A stretch of DNA of 64,000 nt from Ciona intestinalis (Eukaryota; Chordata; Ascidiacea; Phlebobranchia; Cionidae). The DNA lies in contig NW_004190416.2 in assembly GCF_000224145.3 (NCBI RefSeq), forward strand, positions 62,001 to 126,000. The letters run 5' to 3'. Positions within the stretch are counted from its first letter, which is position 1; each line of letters opens with the position of its first letter. The notes under the pieces were generated by a model that saw nothing but the letters and a program-made list of their open reading frames with translations, was not told where the DNA came from and did not search any database. This document shows positions 54,141-64,000 of this stretch, piece after piece. Both the position numbers and the translations under genes were made by a program.

Positions 54141-56486
54141 ATGGAAGCTATGGAGTGTACCGAATCTTCTGCTAAACCTGCATATGAGTTACCTTGGTAA
54201 GTATTGACATAATCTGTTTGAATATCTGTCCTCTTACGCATTACAATTCTTATATGATTGTTTATGAGGGTGAGGTCCTTGTCGAGGACCTGAAATTTAG
54301 GTCATTTGTTATGAGATACTTTATGTTTTACTTATTTAAAGTTGTATACTAAGCATTGGGTATGAACTGGATTGATTGCCAAAGGTGCATAAAAGTACAG
54401 TATATGGGAACTGGTGCATATGTTTTATCTAAATGTTTTTTTCTTATGTAAAACTCTTCAGTCGCAAACTTGGACAAAAAATTATCAAATTTTGAACTTC
54501 AAGGGTGGAAAAATATCGTCCAACCAAGCTGAGTGATGTGGTGGGCAATGAAGCTACAGTTTCAAGGCTTGAGGTGTTTGCTAACGAAGGAAATGTCCCA
54601 AACATTATCATAGCTGGCCCCCCTGGTGCTGGCAAGACTACAAGCATTATGTGTTTGGCGAGAACAATGCTTGGTGCGTCGTATGATGTTGCTGTTCTTG
54701 AGCTTAATGCATCAAATGACAGGTGAATGAATGGATAAATAAATGAAACTTGCCTATCCTCACGGGGCAGAAAACAACATACATTTGTCTGCCATCTGGC
54801 AAGACTCCATTAGGATTTGTTGCGTTGCTTCCTCTAATGCAGTCTTATTGGATGGCCGATGAAAGGTCTTTTATTTTCGTCAAAAATGAGTATGTTTTAT
54901 ATTAAATTGTAAATTCACAGGGGATGAAATATTAAGTGTTGAAAACGTTAGTTTTTCTGTTGTTCCTGACTCATTTTCATGCCAGAGTTTGTTTTTAGCA
55001 TTCAATTAAAAATTATTTTTTTCACTTTTAAGGGGAATAGACGTTGTTCGAAACAAAATCAAAATGTTCGCACAGAAGAAAGTCACTTTACCCAAAGGAA
55101 AACACAAGATTATTATTTTAGATGAAGCTGATAGTATGACAAGTGGTGCACAACAAGCTTTAAGAAGGTAACTGGTCAACTGTCTTGAATATGGCATTTG
55201 GTAAATGTCATATTTTTTAACTTTTTATAAAACGCAATTTTATATCAAGAATTTTTTATTTTATATATATTTTATTGTAGATTTAAAAGTAAAGGTTAGC
55301 ATTAATTGTAATTATCTTATTGATCAATTTCTTTAGAACAATGGAGATTTACAGTAAAACAACACGCTTTGCACTCGCTTGCAATCAGTCGGATAAAATA
55401 ATCGAACCAATCCAATCTCGGTGTGCTGTTCTTCGTTATAGCAAGTTGTCAGATGAACAGGTATCTTATACTGCTTCATGCAGTTATAAAAAACATACAT
55501 TCTTATGCTCCATCCTTTATTAAATGTGTGTAATATATATCCTTTGTTTTTTATGTCATTTTTTTAGATTTTAAGTCGTTTAATGGAGGTTATAGACAAG
55601 GAAGGTGTGAGATACGATGACAGTGGGCTGGAAGCGTTGCTGTTCACTGCACAAGGGGATATGAGACAAGTAGGGTTTAAATATCTTTCCAACCAAAAAT
55701 TAAAAAAAAATTTTAAACAGGCCTTTTCAAAAATTTAAAACTATCCTCTTTACAATCTTTGTCAAAAATTAACGATTTTTTTATAGGTTTTGTCAGAAAA
55801 ACTAAAAAAGTCATCATTTCAGGCTTTAAACAACCTTCAGTCAACACACCAAGGCTTCTCGTTTATTAATTCTGACAATGTTTTCAAAGTGTGCGATGAA
55901 CCTCATCCACTTCTATTGAAAACAATGCTCGACCATTGTGTGAAGGCGGATTTGGATGAGGTTGGTAATATGTCAAGCTTAAAAGCTTACCGGAGGCCTG
56001 AGTGTTTCCTTTTTTGAGAGTCCGAGCTTCTATGACATTGGCACATGCCTAGTTAGTAATAAGTGTTATGTTTGCTAAAATGTGTCTGAGTTGAGACTCT
56101 AAGTATGTCCAGAAAAATCTGTATTAACCCAGAAATACTTACATTTTCAATTTAGATTTTTCAGCCTGTTCATTTTGTCCGCCACTCTTCAAATTTTTGG
56201 CATAATTTGCATGTAAACTCGTAAAATTGCATTATTTCTAACATTTCAGGCTTACAAAACTATTAACCACCTGTGGGCAATGGGGTATTCCCCTGATGAC
56301 ATCATCACCAATATCTTTCGTGTTCTCAAAACCCACGATATACCGGAATACGTAAAACTCGAGTTTATAAAGCTTGTGGCTGAAACTCATATGAGGATTG
56401 TGCAAGGTGTTAACTCACTTCTTCAACTATCTGCATTAGTTGCCAGGATGTGCAAGATTTGCATGAAAGAACAAGAGTCGGCGTGA
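54141..56486 (+). CDS. RFC2: Replication factor C subunit 2 (40 kDa clamp-loader subunit)
   Basis: AAA+ subunit of the RFC clamp loader that puts PCNA on DNA; nuclear. Seven exons: 54141-54196, 54504-54722, 55033-55167, 55337-55460, 55568-55669, 55823-55960, 56250-56486; 336 residues. Walker A GPPGAGKT (residues 57-64), Walker B IIILDEAD, arginine-finger motif IQSRC, and [34 protein letters not shown] and the C-terminal EGVNSLLQ-like stretch ([18 protein letters not shown]) identify RFC2 rather than RFC4 or RFC5. Vertebrates have Thr where this P-loop has Ala61. Confidence 0.98.
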
Positions 56487-56763
56487 TGCTGTGTTTGAAC
56501 CCTTTTGATGGTAATATTTGCTCTTCATTTGTTTCAAACATATTTCTTGAACAGTTCCCTACCAACTGCCTTTTGTTTTTTTTTTCTATTCGTTCTACAA
56601 TCTGCTGTAACTCTCCTTATTTACTACAGTGGCCAAAGCATTTAATCACAAGTAGGAATGCATACCACAGCATTATACCTTCACATTTACAAGAGCACTG
56701 AAAAACAATAAGGTATACAGAACATTGAAACCGTATGACAAAGCTGTGGGGTGAAAGTTATAA

Positions 56764-59286
56764 CTAGAAGATGTTTTGGTCCTTTTTGGAGCGGGCTCTT
56801 TGAACGGCTTGTTGGCGTTTGCGTCTGTCCGCCACGTTCGTGTTCATGCTGTGTTTCAAAGCTGGCAGACTCACATGCTCACTTGTACTAGATGAAGAGC
56901 TGTTGTAGGAAATATGTTGATTATTATTGTCTCGTGACTTAAAATACCCATTCAAAGGGAACCCGGTTATAGTTTCTAATTACGTATACGGGTACAAAAA
57001 ACATCCAAAATTGTTTTAAGTATACCTATTGCTTACTGTTACTATTTTATTTCTTAAATTAGATAAACCATTCAAACACCTCCATGTGCCTAGAAATACT
57101 TTCCAATCTTAAACACTTGTACAAGCTGGAAGGTAAACTGGTGTAAAACCTGATTTGTGGTAGGTTTTACAGCATTGAACGTTAAGTGGCTTGCCCAAGT
57201 ACATACTTGCAGTTAGAACAGTAAAAATACTTACTGTGTAGCTTGTTGAACATTCTGACTTCTAAGCGTTACTTTTGGCAGCTTGAACAGTTCTTCTGTT
57301 CTGTTAAAAATATTATTTTACACTTGAATATCAACCAAACATTTAAAGAACTTTCGATATTTATAAATTTTCCGCTTACTTTGATTCTGAAGCCAGTGAT
57401 TTGACTCCACTAAGTTCCGAAGATCGTTTCTTGGAGTAAATTAGGTCCCGAAGATCTGATTTCAACATCCGATTCTCACGGAGCTGCTCTCCACTTAACT
57501 TAATAACAAATTGTAAAATCAAGTTAACAGAACTAGCAGTAAAGGACAAATTTAGCAAACGCAATACTGGATATTGATATTTACAACTAAGTTTTATTTA
57601 CTGGATCTAAATAAACAAATTAAAAAAATTTAGCATGGAAAAATTGTGAAGTGTTTCATATTATAAAAAAATTAAACAGTTGTTTTGGGCTCATGAAAAT
57701 GTTTCAAGTAAAATACCTTGTGAAGATGTTTGATGATAACTTGGCACTCGGAAATAGTTGGAACACGAGCCTCAGATCCATTTTCTGTCACCTGAAAGAG
57801 TTTGCTAGTATCAGTTATATATATCTAGAACCTAAGTTACTAATTTTTAATACAGAACACTATGGAAATGCCAAAACTTATCTATTTACAAAATAGTGTA
57901 CTAAAGGGACATACTAATAAATTTAAATATAGATAGAAGTGTTTAAACAATTGTCTCACACATTTTTTTTCTTGAATTCACACATTGAGGTGCTCACAAA
58001 ATGATTTCACACAAATGATGTTTGATTTTTTTGAATGGTGGTCACTTTAGATCATATTTGAGAATCTCTTCATATTCAAATTTTGATTTTTGTCAGTATG
58101 CCACTTTAACTTTATGAGAATGTGATGAAACTTACCCTTAGTGGGTCAAGTGTCGCACCCAGTGGTAGAGGTAGTTCTGGAGGTGTAGAAAGATATTCTT
58201 CATCTAATGTTGAGTCATATGATAAACCATCTTCACTGTTTGAATCTCCATGCATTGAACTACCCCCTTGGACTGATGAATCATTTCTTGTCATGGTTGG
58301 TCGACTTTTGCCACTAAAACGATGAAAATATGGTGGATGCTAAACTAGTGGCTTAAAATGTCTAAATAAACAGATACATGGTGGCATATTTAAAGTACAA
58401 AGGCACTAATATTTTCTAGTACAATACATGTTAAAAGGTTGGTAATATACGAGTTAGTAGTTATGTTTGGTGGTTAGCAGATATTGTAGGAAGAGGATTT
58501 CTAACTACCATTAGTAACACCAAATGGCTGTTTAAATAGAATATATAAGAAGCCATTAATATACCTCCTTTTTCTCAATGCTTTCTGCAGCATACAGTTT
58601 CTTCCCTGTGCACTTTTGAGAGCAGCTTTTAAGTCCTTGATTTCTTCTTGTAGGAGCATGCTTTGAAAAACTGAACCTGTTAAAATAATAAAAATCAGTC
58701 AAAATTTTCTTTATTCACTCGTAGCTGAAAAATGATAATCATGATCACCCACAAAGTAACACCTCATCCAAGCTTTCAAATTACCATGTATGTAACTGTG
58801 CCACCACTCCCGACAATTAATATAACAGACAGTCAGGCTTTACCTTGGGTATGAGATGGTGAAAAGTCTGAAGAGTTTTTGTTCATGACAAATTTGAACT
58901 GTAAATCTGCGTAGTAAAACAACAATATATAAAAATCAAGGGGTTATGACAAAGATGTTGCAATTCTAACCTTTGTTTTCTACTTTAAGTTGGTTGATCT
59001 CCTCATGAAGCTTTTGTAGTGTGTCTGCTTGCTGCTGCTGCAAAAACTTGATACTTTTGTTGTAATAGAATATTCGCTGTTGGTCTGATAGTGGTAAATT
59101 ATTTAATAATTGAATGTCCATTTTTGAGCCTTGGCCGCCGTCTGGCAAACGATCCGTGTTTCCGGATGGTGGTAGTGTCTGCAATCGATCGCGTAGAAAC
59201 GGCTTTGGATACCGGGAGCGGTCTAGTGTTGATACACGGGACCAAGACGGCAAATTTCCAAGCGGGGGCAGCGCGCTTGAAGACAT
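56764..59286 (-). CDS. CCDC74: CCDC74-type coiled-coil protein
   Basis: Eight exons: 59286-58971, 58906-58844, 58676-58565, 58313-58136, 57791-57717, 57498-57380, 57300-57235, 56899-56764; phases close, 354 residues (human CCDC74A about 378). The N-terminal coiled coil NKSIKFLQQQQADTLQKLHE (from about residue 76) matches human [30 protein letters not shown] matches DLHYKLIMN. The C-terminal LPALKHSMNTNVADRRKRQQ matches [20 protein letters not shown]. The family is linked to cilia and centrosome, with little mechanism known. The 3' end faces RFC2, 277 bases away. Confidence 0.87.
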
Positions 59287-59942
59287 ATTTAATGTTTAGG
59301 GCTATTTTGGCTATAATTTATCGTTCTTCTTTTCACGAGTTTTTGATGGTCGCAGTTGTCAGAAATTTAAGCAGGCTTTCCTAAAGAGACCACCGGTTCA
59401 TTCTAAATGTTTTTAAAGCAATTAACTATTGGAACAGTCACAAAAACCCTGTCAAAACTGATGCAACAGTTGCTACAAATAAAAGTCGAGGCAACCAAGA
59501 ATTTTTCTTCAAGAATCCGGAAGTAGTCATGGAAATGGACGCCACATAGATATCTTACACAATTTTTTTATTGGGGACTTACTTAATTTTAAATTTTTTG
59601 ATCAAACTACCTTAGACATAAGTTGCGCATTTTCAGTAATTAAATGTTGGTGTTGGTTTACTTTACGTTTTGCAAAATTAAATTGCAATAATTTGTACCA
59701 ACAACCATCTCTGGGGAATACCCTGTGACGTAAGTTAACAGGTGTGGTATGAAAGCAAACATGTAACCCTATTTGTTTAGTCAGTTTACATGTGGCGTAA
59801 AGTCGCAAGCAACTTTTGAAATTGTTTAGTGCAAATTAAAAGCCTATTTTTTTGTAATTTTTTGCGTGTGTTATTAGTTATTACATCTGTGCCAGAGTGT
59901 TCTATTATCTATATAAGTATTGTTTCATTGTTGTACTTTAAA
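59287..59942. other. Divergent intergenic region CCDC74 / LRRC40
   Basis: No further coding region is recognised. The LRRC40 frame stays open upstream to 59829, but those 38 codons are hydrophobic and unlike the family, so they are taken as 5' UTR. Confidence 0.5.
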
Positions 59943-61739
59943 ATGAGAAGACAACAATTTTCTAACCCTACGAATGTAAGAAACGCCAAAACAACAGGAC
60001 AGAATATTCCTTCAGTGTCTGATGCTAAATTAAATCAAGCTAGAAAGAGCGGGACATTGAACTTGTCCAATAACCAATGGGACGTGCTACCAAGTAATGT
60101 GTGGTCACTGAATAAAGCACCCACAAAAGAAGCTGCATCTTTTGATGATGGGAACTCTGCGTGGTGGGACCAGGTTGAACTTACTAAACTAAACTTATCT
60201 TCAAATCTACTTTGTAGTCTACCGGAAGATTTACAAAGTTTCGAGTTTTTGAAATTTTTAGATGTCCATGATAATAAACTACAAGCACTCCCCAATGCTA
60301 TTGGTAACCTTTCTGCGTTAGAGCATTTGAATCTTAGCCATAACCAGCTATCTATCATTCAAACCTCTTTCAATGGCCTTGTGAATCTAAGAGTTTTGCT
60401 TCTCCAGCACAATCGACTAAGAGAGCTCCCTTCATCTCTTGGTCGATTACAAAACTGCGAGAAATTAGACATCTCTCATAATCAAATAACCACTTTACCT
60501 GAGGACATCTGTGGTATTAAATTCCTAAAGGATTTCAATGCTTCCTTTAATCAATTAAATGCATTGCCCAATAACATTGGGAAGTTGCAATCATTAAGGA
60601 TACTGGATGCCAGTAATAATAAGATCAAGTGCCTGCCCGATTCTATCAGTACCTTAAAACAGCTTGAAATACTTTCTTTTCGGAATAATTTACTTGACCA
60701 GCTTCCCTCTTTAACTTCATGTGTTTGCTTGAAAGAACTTAGCCTTGGAAACAACCGTCTCACTTGCTTCCCAAGTCAACTCCCAGTGTCTGTTACTATT
60801 TTGGAGTTAAGGGACAACAAGCTTTCTGAAATCCCCTTATCTGTAACTGAGTTGACGCAATTAGAAAGGTTTGATATTGCTAACAACAATGTACCAAATC
60901 TGCCACCAGAAGTCGGCGCAATGGAAAGCATTAAAGTTGTGGTTGTAAGTGGAAACCCAATACGTACAATTAGTAGCCATATTTTAAACAAAGGAACCCA
61001 AGCGTTGCTAAAACATCTTCGTTCACGCATTGTGTCAAATGAAACAGAATCACTGAATGCAAGCACTGGTAGTGTAATACCACAATCAAACAGCAATAAC
61101 GATCTATCTAACAAACACTTGGTTGCATCTTCTCGTAAGTTAGACCTAACCAAGGAAAACCCTGAATCTGTTACCACAAAGCTAGCATTGTATTCAGAAT
61201 TACCAGTCAATGAAGTAATATTGGCTCGCTGTTCTTTAACCAACATACCAGAAGAGTTATCAGGCTACAAAGGTTCTCTTTCTACTTTGAATATGTCCAA
61301 CAATAAGTTAAAATGTCTTCCACCAATGATAGGATGCTTCTCTCAACTTGGACATCTAGATCTAAGTGGAAATGCAATGTCTGCTTTACCAGATGAGCTC
61401 GGAGAGTGCATCAGCTTAAGAGAGATCAATATGTCGTATAATTTGTTCACTGTTCTGCCTGGGTCAATTTTCAAACTAAAAAATCTAGAAGTTTTAGTTG
61501 CTGATAACAATCAAATGACAAAAATTGATGTTCCAAATTTAAAGCTGCTTCAACAACTTTCTACACTGTCATTGCAAAACAACAGCATTAATGAAGTTCC
61601 ACCCGAACTTGGCTTATTTACATCTATTACTGCTCTTAAGTTGGAAGGCAATCTGTTCAGAGTTCCGCGACAAAATGTGCTACAAAAAGGAACACTTGCA
61701 CTTATGGAATATCTGAGATCGCGCTTACCAAGCGCATAG
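59943..61739 (+). CDS. LRRC40: Leucine-rich repeat-containing protein 40, intronless
   Basis: 598 residues in one exon (human about 602). The start is MRRQQFSNPTN. ARKSGTLNLSNNQWDVLPS and WWDQVELTKLNLSSNLL match the LRRC40 N-terminus. About twenty LRRs of the L-x-x-L-x-L-x-x-N-x-L type follow, interrupted by a Ser/Asn-rich linker at about residues 363-395. After it come more LRRs. The end LEGNLFRVPRQNVLQKGTLA LMEYLRSRLPS is the LRRC40 signature. Human LRRC40 is multi-exon, so the lack of introns is unusual. Function is poorly defined. Confidence 0.95.
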   Translation: MRRQQFSNPTNVRNAKTTGQNIPSVSDAKLNQARKSGTLNLSNNQWDVLPSNVWSLNKAPTKEAASFDDGNSAWWDQVELTKLNLSSNLLCSLPEDLQSFEFLKFLDVHDNKLQALPNAIGNLSALEHLNLSHNQLSIIQTSFNGLVNLRVLLLQHNRLRELPSSLGRLQNCEKLDISHNQITTLPEDICGIKFLKDFNASFNQLNALPNNIGKLQSLRILDASNNKIKCLPDSISTLKQLEILSFRNNLLDQLPSLTSCVCLKELSLGNNRLTCFPSQLPVSVTILELRDNKLSEIPLSVTELTQLERFDIANNNVPNLPPEVGAMESIKVVVVSGNPIRTISSHILNKGTQALLKHLRSRIVSNETESLNASTGSVIPQSNSNNDLSNKHLVASSRKLDLTKENPESVTTKLALYSELPVNEVILARCSLTNIPEELSGYKGSLSTLNMSNNKLKCLPPMIGCFSQLGHLDLSGNAMSALPDELGECISLREINMSYNLFTVLPGSIFKLKNLEVLVADNNQMTKIDVPNLKLLQQLSTLSLQNNSINEVPPELGLFTSITALKLEGNLFRVPRQNVLQKGTLALMEYLRSRLPSA

Positions 61740-62219
61740 ATTGGCATGGTATTGTAAATTTGTAATTCAATTTTTTATTATCTTTAATGGGCTAGTTTAA
61801 AACAGTGGTTCTCAAACTGTATGTAGCAAAGCCTTGGTGCCTTTTTTTATTTTCCAAAGGCATCACATAGTCTTGTTGTTTTTGTTCCAGCGAATAGTTC
61901 AAAATTAATTGCAGCACAAAAAGTTGTGCTTTGTTACCCTGTGGTGCTTTATTTTCAGTTTTTGCGTCAAAAAAAATTATTAATAATCATCATTGATAAA
62001 AAATTTTATGGAACACTGGTTTAAAATGTTAATGAACCGCTTATAAAATCTACATTCAGTTGATTTCAGCACTCCTATTTTGTTGCATTCTGTAGTCCTT
62101 TAGTGCTGTTTTTTTTTAGATTAAGTAATATAAAAGCATAATAAAATATGCAGAGAAACACTTTAAATAACGGTGAAATACATTTTAATGTTTAATAACG
62201 ATAAATAAATACTAAAAAC
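61740..62219. other. Convergent 3' region LRRC40 / FANCE
   Basis: AT-rich 3' flanks of two genes meeting tail to tail. AATAAAATATG at about 62138 could serve the plus-strand gene. Nothing else recognised. Confidence 0.5.
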
Positions 62220-63527
62220 TTACAGTAACTGATTAAGTACCAATTGACACATTTTTTGTAAACGTGATGAATTCTGATTAATTATTTCTTGCAGTTGTTG
62301 CAAACAGGTTGCCGATAGTTTTTTGCCAAAGGTTTTTATAAACGATTGAATAAGCTTTGACAATGTGAATGAATTGGGAACTTTAAAAACACATTCTTCA
62401 AGAAATGAAACAAATTGAACCAAAGTTTCAGGAGTTGCTTCAACTTGAGCAGTGATTAGCAGCTGCATAAATGGTAGAATTCCTTCTGGGTTGTCCATTT
62501 TTTCCCAGTTGTTTTCCAACACACTTGTTAGTAAGGTGAGCCTGTTTTCTCTGCATCTTTTCACCATATTAGTAAGCAGTAGGACTTGTGCCTTGTTAAA
62601 CATAGCTGCTTGTTTTGTAAGTGGAATTACCACTCGGTCAAAAAACATCATGCAGTTACTGTCCGTCATTTCTAAAGCAATACCCAATAACTGTCTCGAG
62701 ACCGGCTTCTCAATTTGTTTAAAGTACGGCAGAACAACACAGCTTAGAAGAGCTGACAGTGATGGATCTTTATTTTCTTCTTTGACAGGTCTATGATCTT
62801 GAAGCAATTGATCCCACACAGTGTACACTGTACTTGAAATATCAGTTTGGATAGATATATTTATAACAGTATCTAAAAGATATGAATGGTTGACTTGGAT
62901 AAGCTCAATAACATCTTGACAATTTCCTTCTTCAAAATGTTTCTTTAATTTTTCTAAAAGATCTCCATAACTTGCATTGGTAGGTTGATTACATGAAGGT
63001 GGTACCTCCATTATAGCTTCTTCTTTTTTAACATCTCCTAATTCAATATTGTTAGTTTCCATACTAGTGTGACAGAATTCTTGTTTAATTTCACAGATCT
63101 TTAAAGGTTCAGCGATGAGGTTTTTGGTTGTATATTTTTGTAAAAGTTTTGCATAGAATTGAAGAGCCTCACTATGATATGCTTCATAATGGGACTGGCA
63201 AGCAACCAGCAAAGGTTGCAGATTTTTAATTTCCCGATTACTGGCATGTGTTAAATGTATTAACCAGGCAAATAGTTTCATTTGTACACCATGTGGCAAA
63301 TGTACAAATCTAGGCTTCATCACCACAGCATTGGTTAATGTGTCTACAAAAGGTAGAGGCATACTGAGATAGTATAGAAGTTGTTGTAAGCCAGGATTTG
63401 GTTGATATATTAAAGAATATTGCGTCTCTTTGAACCATAGTAAAGCAGATTCAATTGGTTGTGTGGCGTAACTCAGTATTTCCAATAGTTCGTTCCATGG
63501 TTCTGCAGACCTTACATTGTTGTTCAT
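62220..63527 (-). CDS. FANCE: Fanconi anemia complementation group E-like protein
   Basis: A 435-residue intronless ORF starting MNNNVRSAEPWNELLEIL. FANCE bridges the Fanconi core complex and FANCD2 in interstrand crosslink repair. The N-terminal part (NELLEILSYATQPIESAL, then VVMKPRFVHLPHGVQMKLFA WL) parallels human [22 protein letters not shown]. A Lys/Glu-rich linker follows at about 150-190. The C-terminal helical domain shows QVEATPETLVQFVSFLEECV and SFTLSKLIQSFIKTFGKKL, parallel to human QVEMTPEKFSVLMEKL and AYAKLMLTVMTKY. Similarity is low overall, so the call rests on order and a few segments. The stop codon lies inside CTGTAAGTTT, a strong donor-like sequence, so a further 3' exon cannot be excluded. 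Confidence 0.75.
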   Translation of the reverse strand: MNNNVRSAEPWNELLEILSYATQPIESALLWFKETQYSLIYQPNPGLQQLLYYLSMPLPFVDTLTNAVVMKPRFVHLPHGVQMKLFAWLIHLTHASNREIKNLQPLLVACQSHYEAYHSEALQFYAKLLQKYTTKNLIAEPLKICEIKQEFCHTSMETNNIELGDVKKEEAIMEVPPSCNQPTNASYGDLLEKLKKHFEEGNCQDVIELIQVNHSYLLDTVINISIQTDISSTVYTVWDQLLQDHRPVKEENKDPSLSALLSCVVLPYFKQIEKPVSRQLLGIALEMTDSNCMMFFDRVVIPLTKQAAMFNKAQVLLLTNMVKRCRENRLTLLTSVLENNWEKMDNPEGILPFMQLLITAQVEATPETLVQFVSFLEECVFKVPNSFTLSKLIQSFIKTFGKKLSATCLQQLQEIINQNSSRLQKMCQLVLNQLL

Positions 63528-64000
63528 TATAGGGTAAACTTAATTGCACATTAAACAACAAAAAACTGATTTTCTAATAATGAGTTACACAGTTAAAAAA
63601 GCAATGCATGGGTGCATTTATCATTGCACAGTATAAAGAATAAGTGTAAATAACACTGGAGAAAATGATAGGCCTCCGCATATTTTGAATTGAATTTTAA
63701 AATAGTAAAATAAATCATGTATGTGCTTCCACAGTGGTGCTAAGACACTTCTCTTTTATTAGCTCTCCATGTGTTTTCAAGTGAGGTAATCACATTACTT
63801 AATACGTATATTATTGTACTTTCGTTTTTGCCATAACGGCTGACACATTTGGCACATACCAGTATACCTTCTATAGTTTTTGTTGCCAAACAAAGTTTTC
63901 TTCAGAGTTGGGCTGTTTCAGCCTCCAGTTGAAGAATTGTTTCAGCCACCAGTTAAAGAAATCATATGCAATTATGCATGATCATTTTTATTCAAATAAA
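63528..64000. other. 5' flank of the FANCE-like gene, to the window edge
   Basis: No coding sequence or known repeat recognised. Near 63900-63960 a short block (TTCAGCCTCCAGTTGAAGAA and TTCAGCCACCAGTTAAAGAA) is directly repeated. Confidence 0.45.

Overview
This is a eukaryotic nuclear window, and the gene content, compact AT-rich introns, repeat types and one very tight two-gene transcription unit point to a tunicate, most likely Ciona. Protein names below come from reading conceptual exons and recalling family sequences; no search was run. Splice junctions were chosen by GT(GC)-AG signals and reading phase, and for nearly every multi-exon gene the phases close exactly.

Layout, left to right. 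EIF3A on the minus strand (start 8256) fills 790-8256, runs off the left edge, and has introns packed with repeats. From 8257 to 16745 lie three short single-exon plus-strand genes: BRK1 (SCAR/WAVE complex) and two G protein gamma genes. They sit in repeat-rich DNA that includes a 50-base assembly gap. On the minus strand follow NEDD1 (16746-21987), intronless PUS3 (22219-23838 or longer), a small membrane ORF of unknown function (24610-24831) and an ARF4/5-type GTPase (26815-28959). RPP38 (33863-35603) and PPP4R3 (30510-33840) are separated by only 22 bases and look like a tunicate operon. A 20-exon ZFR-like gene (37265-45433, minus) is divergent from a FAM81 coiled-coil gene (45701-48103, plus). 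HAUS8 (49434-53570) and RFC2 (54141-56486) follow on the plus strand, then CCDC74 (56764-59286, minus), intronless LRRC40 (59943-61739, plus) and intronless FANCE-like (62220-63527, minus).

Functionally this is a housekeeping neighbourhood: translation initiation, tRNA modification and processing (PUS3, RPP38), microtubule nucleation (NEDD1 of the gamma-tubulin complex and HAUS8 of augmin, which act in one pathway), vesicle traffic, phosphatase regulation and DNA replication/repair (RFC2, FANCE).

The most notable observations are: (1) the ZFR homologue carries a DHX9-type double-stranded RNA-binding domain, encoded exactly by one phase-0/0 exon, where vertebrate ZFR has its first two zinc fingers; (2) the RPP38-PPP4R3 junction, where the candidate trans-splice acceptor AG overlaps the upstream stop codon; (3) a multi-copy palindromic MITE family and several SINE-like families dispersed through introns and intergenic DNA; (4) possible sequence-level anomalies in RPP38, PUS3 and the second G gamma gene. 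No retrovirus-like or other virus-derived element was recognised.
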